From assembly GCF_000444875.1 (NCBI RefSeq), contig NC_021985.1, forward strand, positions 3,543,535 through 3,607,534: a stretch of 64,000 nucleotides of DNA, in the 5' to 3' direction. A program made the translations under genes and the position numbers. Positions 45,350 to 54,383 of the stretch are shown here, piece by piece; within the stretch, counting starts at the first letter, position 1; each line of letters starts with the position of its first letter. The stretch is from Streptomyces collinus Tu 365 (GTDB lineage: Bacteria; Actinomycetota; Actinomycetes; Streptomycetales; Streptomycetaceae). The notes below the pieces were generated by a model, which did not search any database, was not told the origin of the DNA, and saw only the letters and a program-made list of their open reading frames with translations.

Positions 45350-46621
45350 ATGAACCGCCTCCGTGTCACCCCCGGCCCGGTCCTCGCCCTCACCGCCGCA
45401 TGGCTCGCCACCCGCGCCCTGATGTGCGGGCTGCTCACGCACGACAGCTCGCCCCGACTGGGCGGGGGTGCGGTGCCGCGCGAGGTGTGGCGGCTGTACT
45501 CCCACTGGTACGGCGTCCTGTCGCACGGCGCGTTCCCGGCGCACGACAGCACCTGGCAGTACCCGCCGGGCGCCGGGCCGGTGCTGCTGGCCCCGGGCCT
45601 GCTGCCCTGGCTGACGTACTTCCAGGCGTTCGTCGTGCTGACGCTGGCCGCGGACGCGCTGATCGCGGTGGCTCTCGTCCGAGCGGGGACCCGCCCCGGG
45701 CGCAGCCTGCTCGGCGCGGCCGTGTGGACCTGCGGCCTGCCGCTGCTGCTGCACCTTCCGCTCGCCCGCTACGACGTGGAGGTGACGGCGCTCGCCGTCC
45801 TCTCGCTGCTGGCGCTGGGGCGCTCGCCGCGCGTGTGCGGGGCGCTGGGCGCGCTGGGCGCGCTGGTGAAGGTGTGGCCGGCGCTGGTACTCCTCGGCAC
45901 GCCCCGGGGGACGGGCACCCGGACGGCGTGGCGGTGGGCGGCGGCCGCCGGGGGCGCCTGCGGCGCGCTGCTCGCGGTGTCGTTCCGCAACCCGCTCGCC
46001 TTCCTCTCGCAGCAGGGCGGCCGGGGCGTGCAGATCGAGTCGCTCGGCGGCACGGCGCTCGACCTGGCCCGGCACGCGGGCTGGCCCGGCAGGCCCCGCT
46101 ACCAGTACGGCGCGATCGAGATGGTCGGCCCGCACGTGCACGCCGTGGCCACCGCCTCCCTCGCGCTCACGGCGGTCGCGTTCGGGCTGCTGGTGCTGTG
46201 GCGGCTGCGGGCACGGCACTGGACCCCGGCCACCCCGTACGACGCCGCGCTCGCCGGGGTGCTGCTGTTCACGGTCACCAGCCGGGTCATCAGCCCGCAG
46301 TACATGATCTGGCTGATCGGGCTGGCCGCCGTGTGCCTGACCTCCCGGCACACCAGCCAGCGCCCGGTGGCGGTGCTGGTCCTCGTGGCGAGCGCGCTGA
46401 GCTCCGTGGTGTTCCCGGCGTTCTACCGGGACGTGGTCGCCGGGACCTGGACCGGCTGTCTGCTGCTGGTGGCCCGCAACGCGGTGCTGGCGGCCACCGC
46501 GGTGCTGTCCCTGGTCCTGCTGTGGCGCTCCGCCCGGCCGCCGACCCAAGGACCCGCGCCCACGGATGAACCCCGACCCGATTCCGACCGTCTTCCTGAT
46601 CGAGTGCTAAGCATCTCTTAA
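45350..46621 (+). CDS. GT87-like membrane glycosyltransferase (DUF2029 family)
   Basis: A 423-residue protein with about ten membrane helices. The order of an early acidic motif (HDSTWQYPPGAGPVLL), LARYDVEVTALAVLSLLALGR, LVKVWPALVLLG and VTSRVISPQYMIWLIGLAA matches DUF2029/GT87 polyprenol-phosphate-mannose dependent transferases. It would act on the outer face of the membrane. The ATG at 45350 has no clear ribosome site; a GTG lies one codon earlier. It is divergent from the GT39-like gene and followed after 35 bp by a GT2 gene. Confidence 0.8.
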   Translation: MNRLRVTPGPVLALTAAWLATRALMCGLLTHDSSPRLGGGAVPREVWRLYSHWYGVLSHGAFPAHDSTWQYPPGAGPVLLAPGLLPWLTYFQAFVVLTLAADALIAVALVRAGTRPGRSLLGAAVWTCGLPLLLHLPLARYDVEVTALAVLSLLALGRSPRVCGALGALGALVKVWPALVLLGTPRGTGTRTAWRWAAAAGGACGALLAVSFRNPLAFLSQQGGRGVQIESLGGTALDLARHAGWPGRPRYQYGAIEMVGPHVHAVATASLALTAVAFGLLVLWRLRARHWTPATPYDAALAGVLLFTVTSRVISPQYMIWLIGLAAVCLTSRHTSQRPVAVLVLVASALSSVVFPAFYRDVVAGTWTGCLLLVARNAVLAATAVLSLVLLWRSARPPTQGPAPTDEPRPDSDRLPDRVLSIS

Positions 46622-46656
46622 CGGGGTATTACCGAACATTTATACGCTCCCGGCCC

Positions 46657-48276
46657 GTGGACCCCATGCAGCCAGACCAACGAGACCCCCGCCCGACGCC
46701 CCAGGTCGCCGTCGTCGTCATCGGTTACAACGACGCCGCGCACCTGGCCGACGCCGTGCGCTCGGCGCTCGACCAGGGCGCCGCCGTCGGTGAGGTGATC
46801 GCCGTCGACGACTGTTCGACCGACGGTACCGCCGAACTCCTGGCCATGCTCGCCGCCGCGGAACCCCGGCTGCGGGTGCTGCGCCGGGACGTCAACAGCG
46901 GTGGCTGCGGCAGCCCGCGCAACACCGGGATCGACGCGGCGACGATGCCGTACCTGATGTTCCTCGACAGCGACGACGTGCTGCCGCCCGGCGCGGTGGA
47001 CGCGCTGCTGACGGCGGCGACGGAGGCGCTCGCCGAGGTCGCGAGCGGGCTGTGCGTGCGCAGGGAACTGCCCTCGGGACGCGAGCAGCCCTGGCAGGCC
47101 CCGCTCTACGAGACCCACGCGGTCCTCGCGCGCCCCGCCCAGCGCCCGCGCCTCGTCCACGACACGCTCTGCGTCAACAAGCTGTACCGCACCGACTTCC
47201 TGCGCGAGCACGGCATCCGCTTCCCCGAAGGCCGCTTCCTGTACGAGGACTTCGTCTTCACCGCGCGGGTGCTCGCCGCCGCGCCGCGCATCGCGCTCGT
47301 GCCGGACCGCGTGTACGTGTGGCACGTGCGCCGGTCGGCCGAACAGCTGTCGCTCTCGCTGGACCGGGACCGCGTCGAGAACTGGCGGGCGCGCACCGAG
47401 GCGTGCGCGCTCGTCCACGACATCCTGCTGGGCGCCGGGCAGAAGGAGCTGGCGCTGGCCGCGCGGGGCAAGTTCCTCGACCACGACATGCGCATGTACG
47501 CCCGCGAGCTGGTCCTGCGCGACGCCGGGTACCGCAGCGCGTGGTGGGCGCACACCCGGGAGTACCTCACGCGCTACGACGCCGCCGACTGGGAGCGCAA
47601 CCCCTCGGCGCCGGGACGGCTGCTCGCCCGGGTGATCATGGAGTCGGCCGAGCCGCTCGACCTGCCCCGGCTGCGGGAGCTGGCCGCCCGCCCGGCCCGG
47701 CTGCTCCCGCCCTACGCCCGCACCCCCGGCGGCACCCCCGTCTGGTCCGAGGAGCTCCCGCAGGTCGCGCTCACCCCGCTGCTGAGCCGCGCCACCCCCC
47801 TGCTGCCGTTCGCGGTCGACGCGGAACTGCGGCCCCGCGCCCGGGACACCCGGCTGTGCCTGCGGCTGCACGAGCTGTACGGGCGGGTGGCCGAGGCCGG
47901 ACCGGGCGAGGTGGAGGTGCGGTGGCAGTCGAGGGAGCACGAGCGCACGGCACAGCGCGCGACGGCGACGTTCACGCCCTGCGGTCCGGATCTCTGGTCG
48001 GCCGAGGTGCCGGTGGATCTCGCCGGGCTCGGCGCGGGCACCTGGGACCTGCGTCTGACCTTGCGTTTCGCGGACGGCACGGCCCGGAACATGACGGCGC
48101 ACGCCCGTGCGGGCGCCGGCCGGCTGCGCCGGCGCGCCGTCCCGAGCGCCCGGCACGGCGTGCTGCTGACCCAGCCGTACGCCACCCACTCCGGCGCGCT
48201 GGCGCTGCGCGTGGCGGCCGGGGTGCGCGGAGTGGCCTCGGTGGCCCGCGGCCGGCTGCGCCGCCTGCTTCACTGA
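46657..48276 (+). CDS. Family GT2 glycosyltransferase
   Basis: A 539-residue cytoplasmic glycosyltransferase. The GT-A domain (about 15-240) has VAVVVIGYNDAAHL, VIAVDDCSTDGT, NSGGCGSPRNTGID, and the metal-binding LMFLDSDD. The RFPEGRFLYEDFVFTARVL segment is shared with the other GT2 enzymes of the locus. The C-terminal 150 residues form a beta-rich region (VEVRWQSREHERT, WDLRLTLRFADGT) and a basic tail that may touch the membrane. It starts at GTG 46657 or ATG 46666. It is a paralogue of the gene at 54380. The donor and acceptor are unknown. Confidence 0.86.
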   Translation: MDPMQPDQRDPRPTPQVAVVVIGYNDAAHLADAVRSALDQGAAVGEVIAVDDCSTDGTAELLAMLAAAEPRLRVLRRDVNSGGCGSPRNTGIDAATMPYLMFLDSDDVLPPGAVDALLTAATEALAEVASGLCVRRELPSGREQPWQAPLYETHAVLARPAQRPRLVHDTLCVNKLYRTDFLREHGIRFPEGRFLYEDFVFTARVLAAAPRIALVPDRVYVWHVRRSAEQLSLSLDRDRVENWRARTEACALVHDILLGAGQKELALAARGKFLDHDMRMYARELVLRDAGYRSAWWAHTREYLTRYDAADWERNPSAPGRLLARVIMESAEPLDLPRLRELAARPARLLPPYARTPGGTPVWSEELPQVALTPLLSRATPLLPFAVDAELRPRARDTRLCLRLHELYGRVAEAGPGEVEVRWQSREHERTAQRATATFTPCGPDLWSAEVPVDLAGLGAGTWDLRLTLRFADGTARNMTAHARAGAGRLRRRAVPSARHGVLLTQPYATHSGALALRVAAGVRGVASVARGRLRRLLH

Positions 48277-48370
48277 GCGGCACGGGCGGACAGACACACG
48301 GGGGCACAGAGCCCCGGAAACACGGAGCCGCCGGCCGGACACCGGCCGGCGGACGAGGGGACGACTGCAC

Positions 48371-49351
48371 ATGACCTGGCTGATCACCGGCGGCGCCGGA
48401 TACATCGGGGCGCACGTCGTACGCGCCATGACCGAGGCGGGCGAGCGGACAGTGGTCTACGACGACCTGTCCACGGGAATCGCCGAGCGGGTGCCCGCCG
48501 AGGTGCCGCTGGTGCGGGGCTCGACCCTGGACGGCGAGACACTGGCGCGCACCCTGGCCGAGCACGAGGTGACCGGGGTGGTCCACCTGGCGGCGAAGAA
48601 GCAGGTGGGCGAGTCCGTCGACCGGCCGCTGGACTACTACCGGGAGAACGTGGAGGGCCTGCGCGTCCTGCTGGAGGCGGTGACCCAGGCCGGCGTCGCG
48701 GCCTTCGTCTTCTCCTCCTCCGCCGCGGTCTACGGCATGCCGGACGTGGACGTGGTGACGGAGGAGACACCCTGCGCCCCGCTCTCCCCGTACGGCGAGA
48801 CCAAGCTGGCCGGCGAGTGGCTGGTGCGCGCGACCGGCCGGGCGACCGGTCTGGCCACCGCGTCGCTGCGCTACTTCAACGTGGCGGGCGCGGCCACGCC
48901 CGCCCTGGCCGACACCGGCGTCTTCAACCTCGTCCCGATGGTCTTCGAGAAGCTCACCGAGGGCGCGTCCCCGCGGATCTTCGGCGACGACTACCCGACC
49001 CCGGACGGCACCTGCGTCCGCGACTACATCCACGTGGTCGACCTGGCCGAGGCCCATGTGACCGTGGCCCGCGCGCTGCGCTCCGCTCCCGGACACGACC
49101 TCACCCTCAACATCGGCCGGGGCGAGGGTGTGTCGGTGCGCGAGATGATCGACCACATGAACGCGGTCACCGGCTACGACCGCCCCCCGACGGTCACCCC
49201 CCGCCGCCCCGGCGACCCCGCCCGGGTCGTGGCCTCGGCCGACCGCATCGCCACGGAACTCGGCTGGCGGGCGAAGTACGACGTCCAGGACATGATCACC
49301 TCGGCCTGGGAGGGCTGGCTGCGACTCCACCCCGAGGCGGCCCGGTCCTAG
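48371..49351 (+). CDS. galE: UDP-glucose 4-epimerase
   Basis: A 326-residue short-chain dehydrogenase/reductase epimerase that interconverts UDP-glucose and UDP-galactose. The NAD site is GGAGYIG (7-13), the Ser of FSSSAAVYG is followed by the catalytic Tyr141-x3-Lys145, and VRDYIHVVDLAEAH is typical of GalE. Its place among wall-polymer transferases suggests it supplies UDP-Gal (or UDP-GalNAc) for the polymer rather than serving galactose catabolism, since no galT or galK is near. It starts 94 bp after the GT2 gene. Confidence 0.93.
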   Translation: MTWLITGGAGYIGAHVVRAMTEAGERTVVYDDLSTGIAERVPAEVPLVRGSTLDGETLARTLAEHEVTGVVHLAAKKQVGESVDRPLDYYRENVEGLRVLLEAVTQAGVAAFVFSSSAAVYGMPDVDVVTEETPCAPLSPYGETKLAGEWLVRATGRATGLATASLRYFNVAGAATPALADTGVFNLVPMVFEKLTEGASPRIFGDDYPTPDGTCVRDYIHVVDLAEAHVTVARALRSAPGHDLTLNIGRGEGVSVREMIDHMNAVTGYDRPPTVTPRRPGDPARVVASADRIATELGWRAKYDVQDMITSAWEGWLRLHPEAARS

Positions 49352-49357
49352 GTCCGG

Positions 49358-49441
49358 AACCCGGCCGGGGCCCCGGGCCGGCGCCAGAACCCGGCCGGGG
49401 CCCCGGGCCGGCGCCAGGACCCTACGGGGCCCCGGGCCGGC
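49358..49441. repeat. 30-bp direct repeats between galE and the TetR gene
   Basis: Two identical 30-bp units (49358-49387 and 49388-49417) and a third, partial and diverged unit (49418-49441), each with the self-complementary core GGGGCCCCGGGCC. They fill the whole gap between the convergent galE and TetR genes and can fold into strong hairpins, so they may act as a terminator cluster. Confidence 0.85.
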
Positions 49442-50068
49442 TCACAGCGCCTTGAGCGCCCCCGCCGTGGCCCGGGCCAGGTCCGCCAGGTAGCCCTTGG
49501 GGAGGTTCGCTGAGCGGATCACCACCGCGCGCCAGTACAGGGGGCCGGAGATCAGGTCCAGGGCGAGGTCCGGGTTCACCCCCGGCCGCACCTCCCCCCG
49601 CTCCTCCGCCGCGGCCACGATTTTGCTGGCGACGCTGTCCTGCCCGTCCCGCAGGGCCTTCTGCATCGCGTCCGCGATGTCCGGGTTGCGGGCCGCCTCC
49701 GCCTGCAGGTCGGGAATGATCTGGGAGGCGACGGGGTGGCGCAGCGCGCGCGAGGTCACCTCGTACAGCAGCCGCAGGTCCCCCTCCAGCGAGCCGGTGT
49801 CCGGCACCGGCAGCCCCATCACGGCCATCGCCGACACCACGTCGAGCACCAGGTGCAGCTTCGAGCGCCACCGCCGGTACACCGCCGTCTTGCCGACGCC
49901 TGCCCGCCGGGCGATCCCCTCGATGGACATCCGCGCGTACCCGACCGCCGCGAGCTCCTCGAAGACCGCCGCCCGGATGGCCTCGGTCACGTCCTCCCGG
50001 AGCACGGCGGCCCCGGCGGGTGCCCGGCGGCGCGTGCGCTTGGGGGCCTCGTCGGCGTTCGTCGTCAT
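49442..50068 (-). CDS. TetR-family transcriptional regulator
   Basis: A 208-residue TetR regulator. The helix-turn-helix is EDVTEAIRAAVFEELAAVGYARMSIEGIARRAGVGKTAVYRRWRSK (about 25-70). The C-terminal domain resembles the TetR_C_11 type (LPKGYLADLARATAGAL near the end). The ATG at 50068 begins MTTNADEAPKRTRRR; an ATG four codons upstream is possible and neither has a clear ribosome site. It is divergent from the tagG-like gene across about 200 bp, so it may control the exporter and itself. Confidence 0.9.
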   Translation of the reverse strand: MTTNADEAPKRTRRRAPAGAAVLREDVTEAIRAAVFEELAAVGYARMSIEGIARRAGVGKTAVYRRWRSKLHLVLDVVSAMAVMGLPVPDTGSLEGDLRLLYEVTSRALRHPVASQIIPDLQAEAARNPDIADAMQKALRDGQDSVASKIVAAAEERGEVRPGVNPDLALDLISGPLYWRAVVIRSANLPKGYLADLARATAGALKAL

Positions 50069-50095
50069 GCGGACCAGCATAGGCCGTGACGACGA

Positions 50096-50107
50096 AACGG
50101 TTGCGTT
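50096..50107. promoter_or_regulatory. Possible TetR operator half-sites
   Basis: AACG-gttg-CGTT, a short dyad 28 bp upstream of the TetR start in a lower-GC part of the divergent region. Further GACG/CGTC-type dyads lie in 50110-50165. It is a candidate autoregulatory site only. Confidence 0.3.
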
Positions 50108-50271
50108 CCGACGTCGGTTGGTTCTACGCTCACGTTGCGACGATACGGTCCCGTCCCGACGTAAGAGAACGTGAAGAGAAGCGTAAGGAAACGCCGGATG
50201 ACGGACGGGGACCGCACCGGCCCGGTCGGCAGCCCGGCCGCACCCCCCTCCCCCGAGCGAAAGCAGCGGAT

Positions 50272-51186
50272 GTGAGCCAGGTCCTCCACACACCGCCCCC
50301 GACCCAGGTCCCGGCCGGCGACGACCTAGCGGCACTGGCCGCCCGCCACGGCCTGACCGTCAGCGGCGCCCGCCCCTCGCTGCCGGAGTACGTCCGCCAG
50401 CTGTGGGCCCGGCGCCATTTCATCACCGCGTTCGCCACCGCCAAGCTCACCGCCCAGTACAGCCAGGCGAAGCTCGGCCAGGTCTGGCAGGTCATGACCC
50501 CGCTGCTGAACGCGGCGGTCTACTACTTCATCTTCGGCGTGCTGCTCGGCACCAAGCACAACGTCCCGGACTACGTGCCGTTCCTGGTCACGGGCGTGTT
50601 CATCTGGACGTTCACGCAGAGCTCGATCATGGCGGGCACCCGGGCCATCGCCGGCAACCTCGGCCTGGTGCGCGCCCTGCACTTCCCGCGCGCCGCCCTG
50701 CCGATCTCCTTCGCGCTCCAGCAGCTCCAGCAGCTGCTGTTCTCGATGGCCGCCCTGGTCGTCATCCTGCTCTGCTTCGGCGTGCCGGTCGCCGCCTCCT
50801 GGCTGCTGGCGCTCCCCGCGCTGGTCCTGCAGTTCGTCTTCAACGCGGGCGTGTCGATGATCATGGCGCGGATGGGCGCCAAGACCCCGGACATCGCCCA
50901 GCTCATGCCGTTCGTGCTGCGGACCTGGATGTACGTGTCCGGGGTCATGTGGAGCATCGACAAGCTCACCAAGAAGGACCACCTGCCGCACGTCGTCACG
51001 GTCCTGCTGGAGACCAACCCGGCCGCGGTCTACATCGACCTCATGCGGTACGCGCTGATCGACAGCTTCCACGCCCACCAGCTGCCCCCGCACGTGTGGG
51101 CGACGGCCGTCGGCTGGGCCCTGCTCGCCGGCGTCGGCGGCTTCATCTACTTCTGGAAGGCTGAGGAGACGTACGGCCGTGGCTGA
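50272..51186 (+). CDS. TagG-like polysaccharide/teichoic acid ABC exporter permease
   Basis: A 304-residue ABC-2 type permease. An N-terminal cytoplasmic part with an amphipathic stretch (LPEYVRQLWARRHFITAFATAKLTAQYSQAKLGQVWQVMTPLLNAAVYYFIFGVLLG) leads into six helices, the standard layout for TagG/Wzm proteins. It should export a lipid-linked polymer together with the ATPase encoded next. The GTG at 50272 is used because its protein starts with the family N-terminus. It overlaps the ATPase gene by 8 bp. Confidence 0.9.
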   Translation: MSQVLHTPPPTQVPAGDDLAALAARHGLTVSGARPSLPEYVRQLWARRHFITAFATAKLTAQYSQAKLGQVWQVMTPLLNAAVYYFIFGVLLGTKHNVPDYVPFLVTGVFIWTFTQSSIMAGTRAIAGNLGLVRALHFPRAALPISFALQQLQQLLFSMAALVVILLCFGVPVAASWLLALPALVLQFVFNAGVSMIMARMGAKTPDIAQLMPFVLRTWMYVSGVMWSIDKLTKKDHLPHVVTVLLETNPAAVYIDLMRYALIDSFHAHQLPPHVWATAVGWALLAGVGGFIYFWKAEETYGRG

Positions 51187-52084
51187 GCAGACCTTCGCGG
51201 ACGCGCCCGAGAACCGCGGGACCACCGAGCAGATCCCCACCGTCGTCGCCGACCGCGTCGACATCGTCTACCGGGTCAACGGCACCGGCGCGGGCCGCGG
51301 CTCCGCCACCGCCGCCCTCAACCGCATGCTGCGCCGCAAGCAGGCCGAGAAGGCGGCCGGCGTCCGCAGGGTGCACGCGGTGAAGAGGGTTTCCTTCGTC
51401 GCCTATAAGGGTGAAGCCATCGGCCTCATCGGCACCAACGGATCCGGCAAGTCGACCTTGCTCAAGGCGGTCGCCGGACTGCTGCCGGTCGAGAACGGAC
51501 ACATCTACACCGACGGCCAGCCCTCGCTGCTCGGCGTCAACGCGGCCCTGATGAACGACCTCACCGGCGAGCGCAACGTGCACCTCGGCGGCCTCGCCAT
51601 GGGCATGTCCCGGGAGCAGATCAAGGAGCGCTACCAGGACATCGTCGACTTCTCCGGGATCAACGAGAAGGGCGACTTCATCACCCTGCCGATGCGCACG
51701 TACTCCTCCGGCATGGCCGCCCGCCTGCGGTTCTCCATCGCGGCCGCGAAGGACCACGACGTCCTGCTGATCGACGAGGCCCTCGCGACCGGCGACCGCT
51801 CCTTCCAGAAGCGCTCCGAGGAACGGATCCGCGAGCTGCGCCGGCACGCGGGCACGGTCTTCCTCGTCAGCCACAACAACAAGTCCATCCGCGACACCTG
51901 CGAGCGGGTGCTGTGGCTGGAGCGCGGCGAGCTGCGCATGGACGGGCCGACCGAGGACGTCCTCAAGGAGTACGAGGCCTTCACCGGCGACAAGAGCGAC
52001 AAGCCGGCCAAACCGGCGAAGAAGACGGACCCGAAGAAGAAGGCGGCGCAACCCACGGCGCCTGATGTTCCTCTACCTTCTTAA
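51179..52084 (+). CDS. TagH-like polysaccharide/teichoic acid ABC exporter ATPase
   Basis: A 301-residue ABC ATPase. Walker A is GTNGSGKST, followed by the polymer-exporter segment LLGVNAALMNDLTGERNVHLGGLAMGMS, signature YSSGMAARLRFSIA, Walker B VLLIDEAL and H-loop SHN. A Lys/Pro-rich tail (about 265-301) follows the fold. It lacks the large extracellular domain of Bacillus TagH. GTG start with GAGGAG about 11 nt upstream. It pairs with the TagG-like permease. The 103 bp before the next gene are less GC-rich and may hold a promoter. Confidence 0.92.
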   Translation: MAEQTFADAPENRGTTEQIPTVVADRVDIVYRVNGTGAGRGSATAALNRMLRRKQAEKAAGVRRVHAVKRVSFVAYKGEAIGLIGTNGSGKSTLLKAVAGLLPVENGHIYTDGQPSLLGVNAALMNDLTGERNVHLGGLAMGMSREQIKERYQDIVDFSGINEKGDFITLPMRTYSSGMAARLRFSIAAAKDHDVLLIDEALATGDRSFQKRSEERIRELRRHAGTVFLVSHNNKSIRDTCERVLWLERGELRMDGPTEDVLKEYEAFTGDKSDKPAKPAKKTDPKKKAAQPTAPDVPLPS

Positions 52085-52187
52085 GGCTTCCTCTTACCCC
52101 AGGCGTGGTTATCCCTTTCACCCTTCTAGTGACAGTATGTTAAGAAAGGTCCCCCCCCAGACGACAAGGCGAAGGAGTCCACCCGCG

Positions 52188-54383
52188 ATGCCCCAACTGA
52201 GCGTCATCGTCTACGGGCCGAACACCCAGGGGCATCTGACGGAACTCCTCGACGCCCTGGAGTCCCGGCCCCTCCCGGACGCCGAGGTGATCGTCGCCGC
52301 GGTCGGCGACTGGGCCCGGGAGACGGCCGAGGGCCACGCGCCCCACACCGTCGTCGTCCCCCTGCCGGAGGGCACCTCCGACGCGGCGGCCCGTGCGGCG
52401 GGGGCCGCGCGGGCCGCCGGCCGCTGGCTGCACTTCGTGCACGCCAAGGACGGCCTGCCCGCGGGCGCGACCCGGCTGATCGCCGAGCGCGCCGCCGAGC
52501 TGGACGACACGGTCGACGTCCTGCTCCTCGACCACGTCACCACCACCTGGCAGACCGCGACCGCCCCCTCCCGCGACGGCCGTCACCTGGCCGCCGCCGG
52601 CCGCGCCGTCCTCGCCCTGGACGACGCCTCCGACCTGCTGCGCCTCACCCCGCTGCTCGGCAACCGCGTCCTGCGGGCCGCGTTCTGGCGGGCCCACGAG
52701 GAGCGGCTCACCACCGACGACGAGCCGGGCGCCGCGTACGCGGCCCTGCTGCACGCCGAGCGGGTCGCCTGCCTGAACCAGGTGGCGTACGAACACCGCA
52801 GGCTGCGCCCCGAGAGCCTGCCGCCGCGCGCCCCCGAGGACCGCTTCGCGCTCATCGACCGCTACGAGTCCCTGCTCCCGCTCGCCCGGGACCGCCGTGC
52901 CGCCCGCGCGGTCATGTACGACCTGATGGTCCGCGACCTGGTGCGCGCCTTCGCCGGTGAGCACCTGCCCGACACGGTGGCCCGCGAGTTCTTCCGCCGG
53001 GCCTCCCTGGCCGCGGTCCGCTGGCGCCCCGAGAACCACCGGCGGCCGGCCGGCCTCGAAGGCGTACGGCACGGCCTGCTCGAAGAGGGCGCCTACACCA
53101 AGTACCGTGCCTTCCAGGCCGCCAACCGCACCCGCCGCGCGGCCAGGAAGACGGTAAGAACCCGCAAGCGCCAGCTCGGCGCCAAACTGCGCGACCAGCA
53201 GTACCGCAAGGCGCTCGCCCGCCCGGTCGACCCGAACCTGGCCGTCTTCGCCGCCTACTGGGACCGCGGGGTGGCCTGCAACCCGGCCGCGATCGCCGCC
53301 AAGCTCGCCGAACTCGCCCCGCACATCCGCCGGGTGTGGGTGGTGAACAAGGAGAACGCGGCCCTGCTGCCGCCCGGCACCGACCACGTGGTCCCGGGCA
53401 CCCGCCGCTACTGGGAGACGCTGGCCACCGCCAAGTACCTGACGAACAACGTCAACTTCCCCAACGCGGTCGTCAAGCGCCCCGACGCGATCCACCTGCA
53501 GACCCACCACGGCACCCCGCTCAAGCGCATGGGCCTGGACCAGATGGACCACCCGGCCGCCGCCAAGGGCCTGGACTTCGCCGCCCTGCTGGCCCGCGTC
53601 GACAAGTGGGACTACAGCGTCAGCGCCAACAGCCACACCACCCGCATGTGGGAGCGCGCCTACCCGGCCCGTTACGTCTCCCTGGACCACGGCTATCCGC
53701 GCAACGACGTCTTCTACACCGCCACGGCGGCCGACGTCCGTGCGGCCCGCGAGCGCCTCGGCATCGCGCCCGGCCGCACCGCCGTGCTGTACGCCCCCAC
53801 CCACCGCGACTACGAGGCCGGCTTCACCCCCCGCCTCGACCTGGCCGCCCTCGCCGACCGGCTCGGCGAGGACACCGTCCTGCTGGTCCGCGCGCACTAC
53901 TTCTACGGCGGCGCGGCCTCCCCGCTGACCGGCCTGCGGCGCTCCGGCCGGATCATCGACGTCTCCTCCTACGACCCCGTCGAGGAGCTGTGCCTGGCCG
54001 CCGACGCGCTGGTCACGGACTACTCGTCGATCATGTTCGACTACGCCAACCTGGACCGGCCGATCGTCGTCTACGCCGACGACTGGGAGACGTACCGGAC
54101 CACCCGGGGCGTCTACTTCGACCTGACGGCCGAGGCACCCGGCCGGGTCGCGCGGACCCAGGAGGAGCTGACGGAGATCCTCAGCTCGGGTGCCTGGCGC
54201 GACGAGTGCGCCGCCAAGGCGCGGGCCGCCTTCCGGCGCCGGTTCTGCGAGTTCGACGACGGCCGCGCCGCCGAGCGGGTCGTACGCCGGGTCTTCCTCG
54301 GCGAACCCGAGGAGGCGCTGCCCCCGGTGCTCCCGCTCGAGGAACGCACCCCCGCCCCGACCCCCGAGGAGGCCACCGCATGA
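52188..54383 (+). CDS. GT2-like / TagF-like polyol-phosphate transferase (copy D)
   Basis: A 731-residue protein with the same layout as copies A-C. The N-terminal GT2-like domain is degenerate: the usual LDSDD is replaced by FVHAKDG and the first acidic loop is not recognisable. The TagF-like domain is complete, with HHGTPLK (His441), LLVRAHYFY and VTDYSSIMFDYANLDRP. It is therefore the copy most likely to work purely as a polymerase. The ATG at 52188 has AAGGAG about 11 nt upstream. It sits directly after the exporter genes and overlaps the next GT2 gene by ATGA. I recall that a TagF-like gene in this neighbourhood of S. coelicolor has been tied to wall glycopolymer synthesis, but I cannot confirm it is this one. 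Confidence 0.88.
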   Translation: MPQLSVIVYGPNTQGHLTELLDALESRPLPDAEVIVAAVGDWARETAEGHAPHTVVVPLPEGTSDAAARAAGAARAAGRWLHFVHAKDGLPAGATRLIAERAAELDDTVDVLLLDHVTTTWQTATAPSRDGRHLAAAGRAVLALDDASDLLRLTPLLGNRVLRAAFWRAHEERLTTDDEPGAAYAALLHAERVACLNQVAYEHRRLRPESLPPRAPEDRFALIDRYESLLPLARDRRAARAVMYDLMVRDLVRAFAGEHLPDTVAREFFRRASLAAVRWRPENHRRPAGLEGVRHGLLEEGAYTKYRAFQAANRTRRAARKTVRTRKRQLGAKLRDQQYRKALARPVDPNLAVFAAYWDRGVACNPAAIAAKLAELAPHIRRVWVVNKENAALLPPGTDHVVPGTRRYWETLATAKYLTNNVNFPNAVVKRPDAIHLQTHHGTPLKRMGLDQMDHPAAAKGLDFAALLARVDKWDYSVSANSHTTRMWERAYPARYVSLDHGYPRNDVFYTATAADVRAARERLGIAPGRTAVLYAPTHRDYEAGFTPRLDLAALADRLGEDTVLLVRAHYFYGGAASPLTGLRRSGRIIDVSSYDPVEELCLAADALVTDYSSIMFDYANLDRPIVVYADDWETYRTTRGVYFDLTAEAPGRVARTQEELTEILSSGAWRDECAAKARAAFRRRFCEFDDGRAAERVVRRVFLGEPEEALPPVLPLEERTPAPTPEEATA

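Noticed and set aside
49358..49441. 30-bp repeats considered as a CRISPR array or attachment site
   Set aside because: Units abut with no spacers, and no integrase or tRNA gene is nearby.
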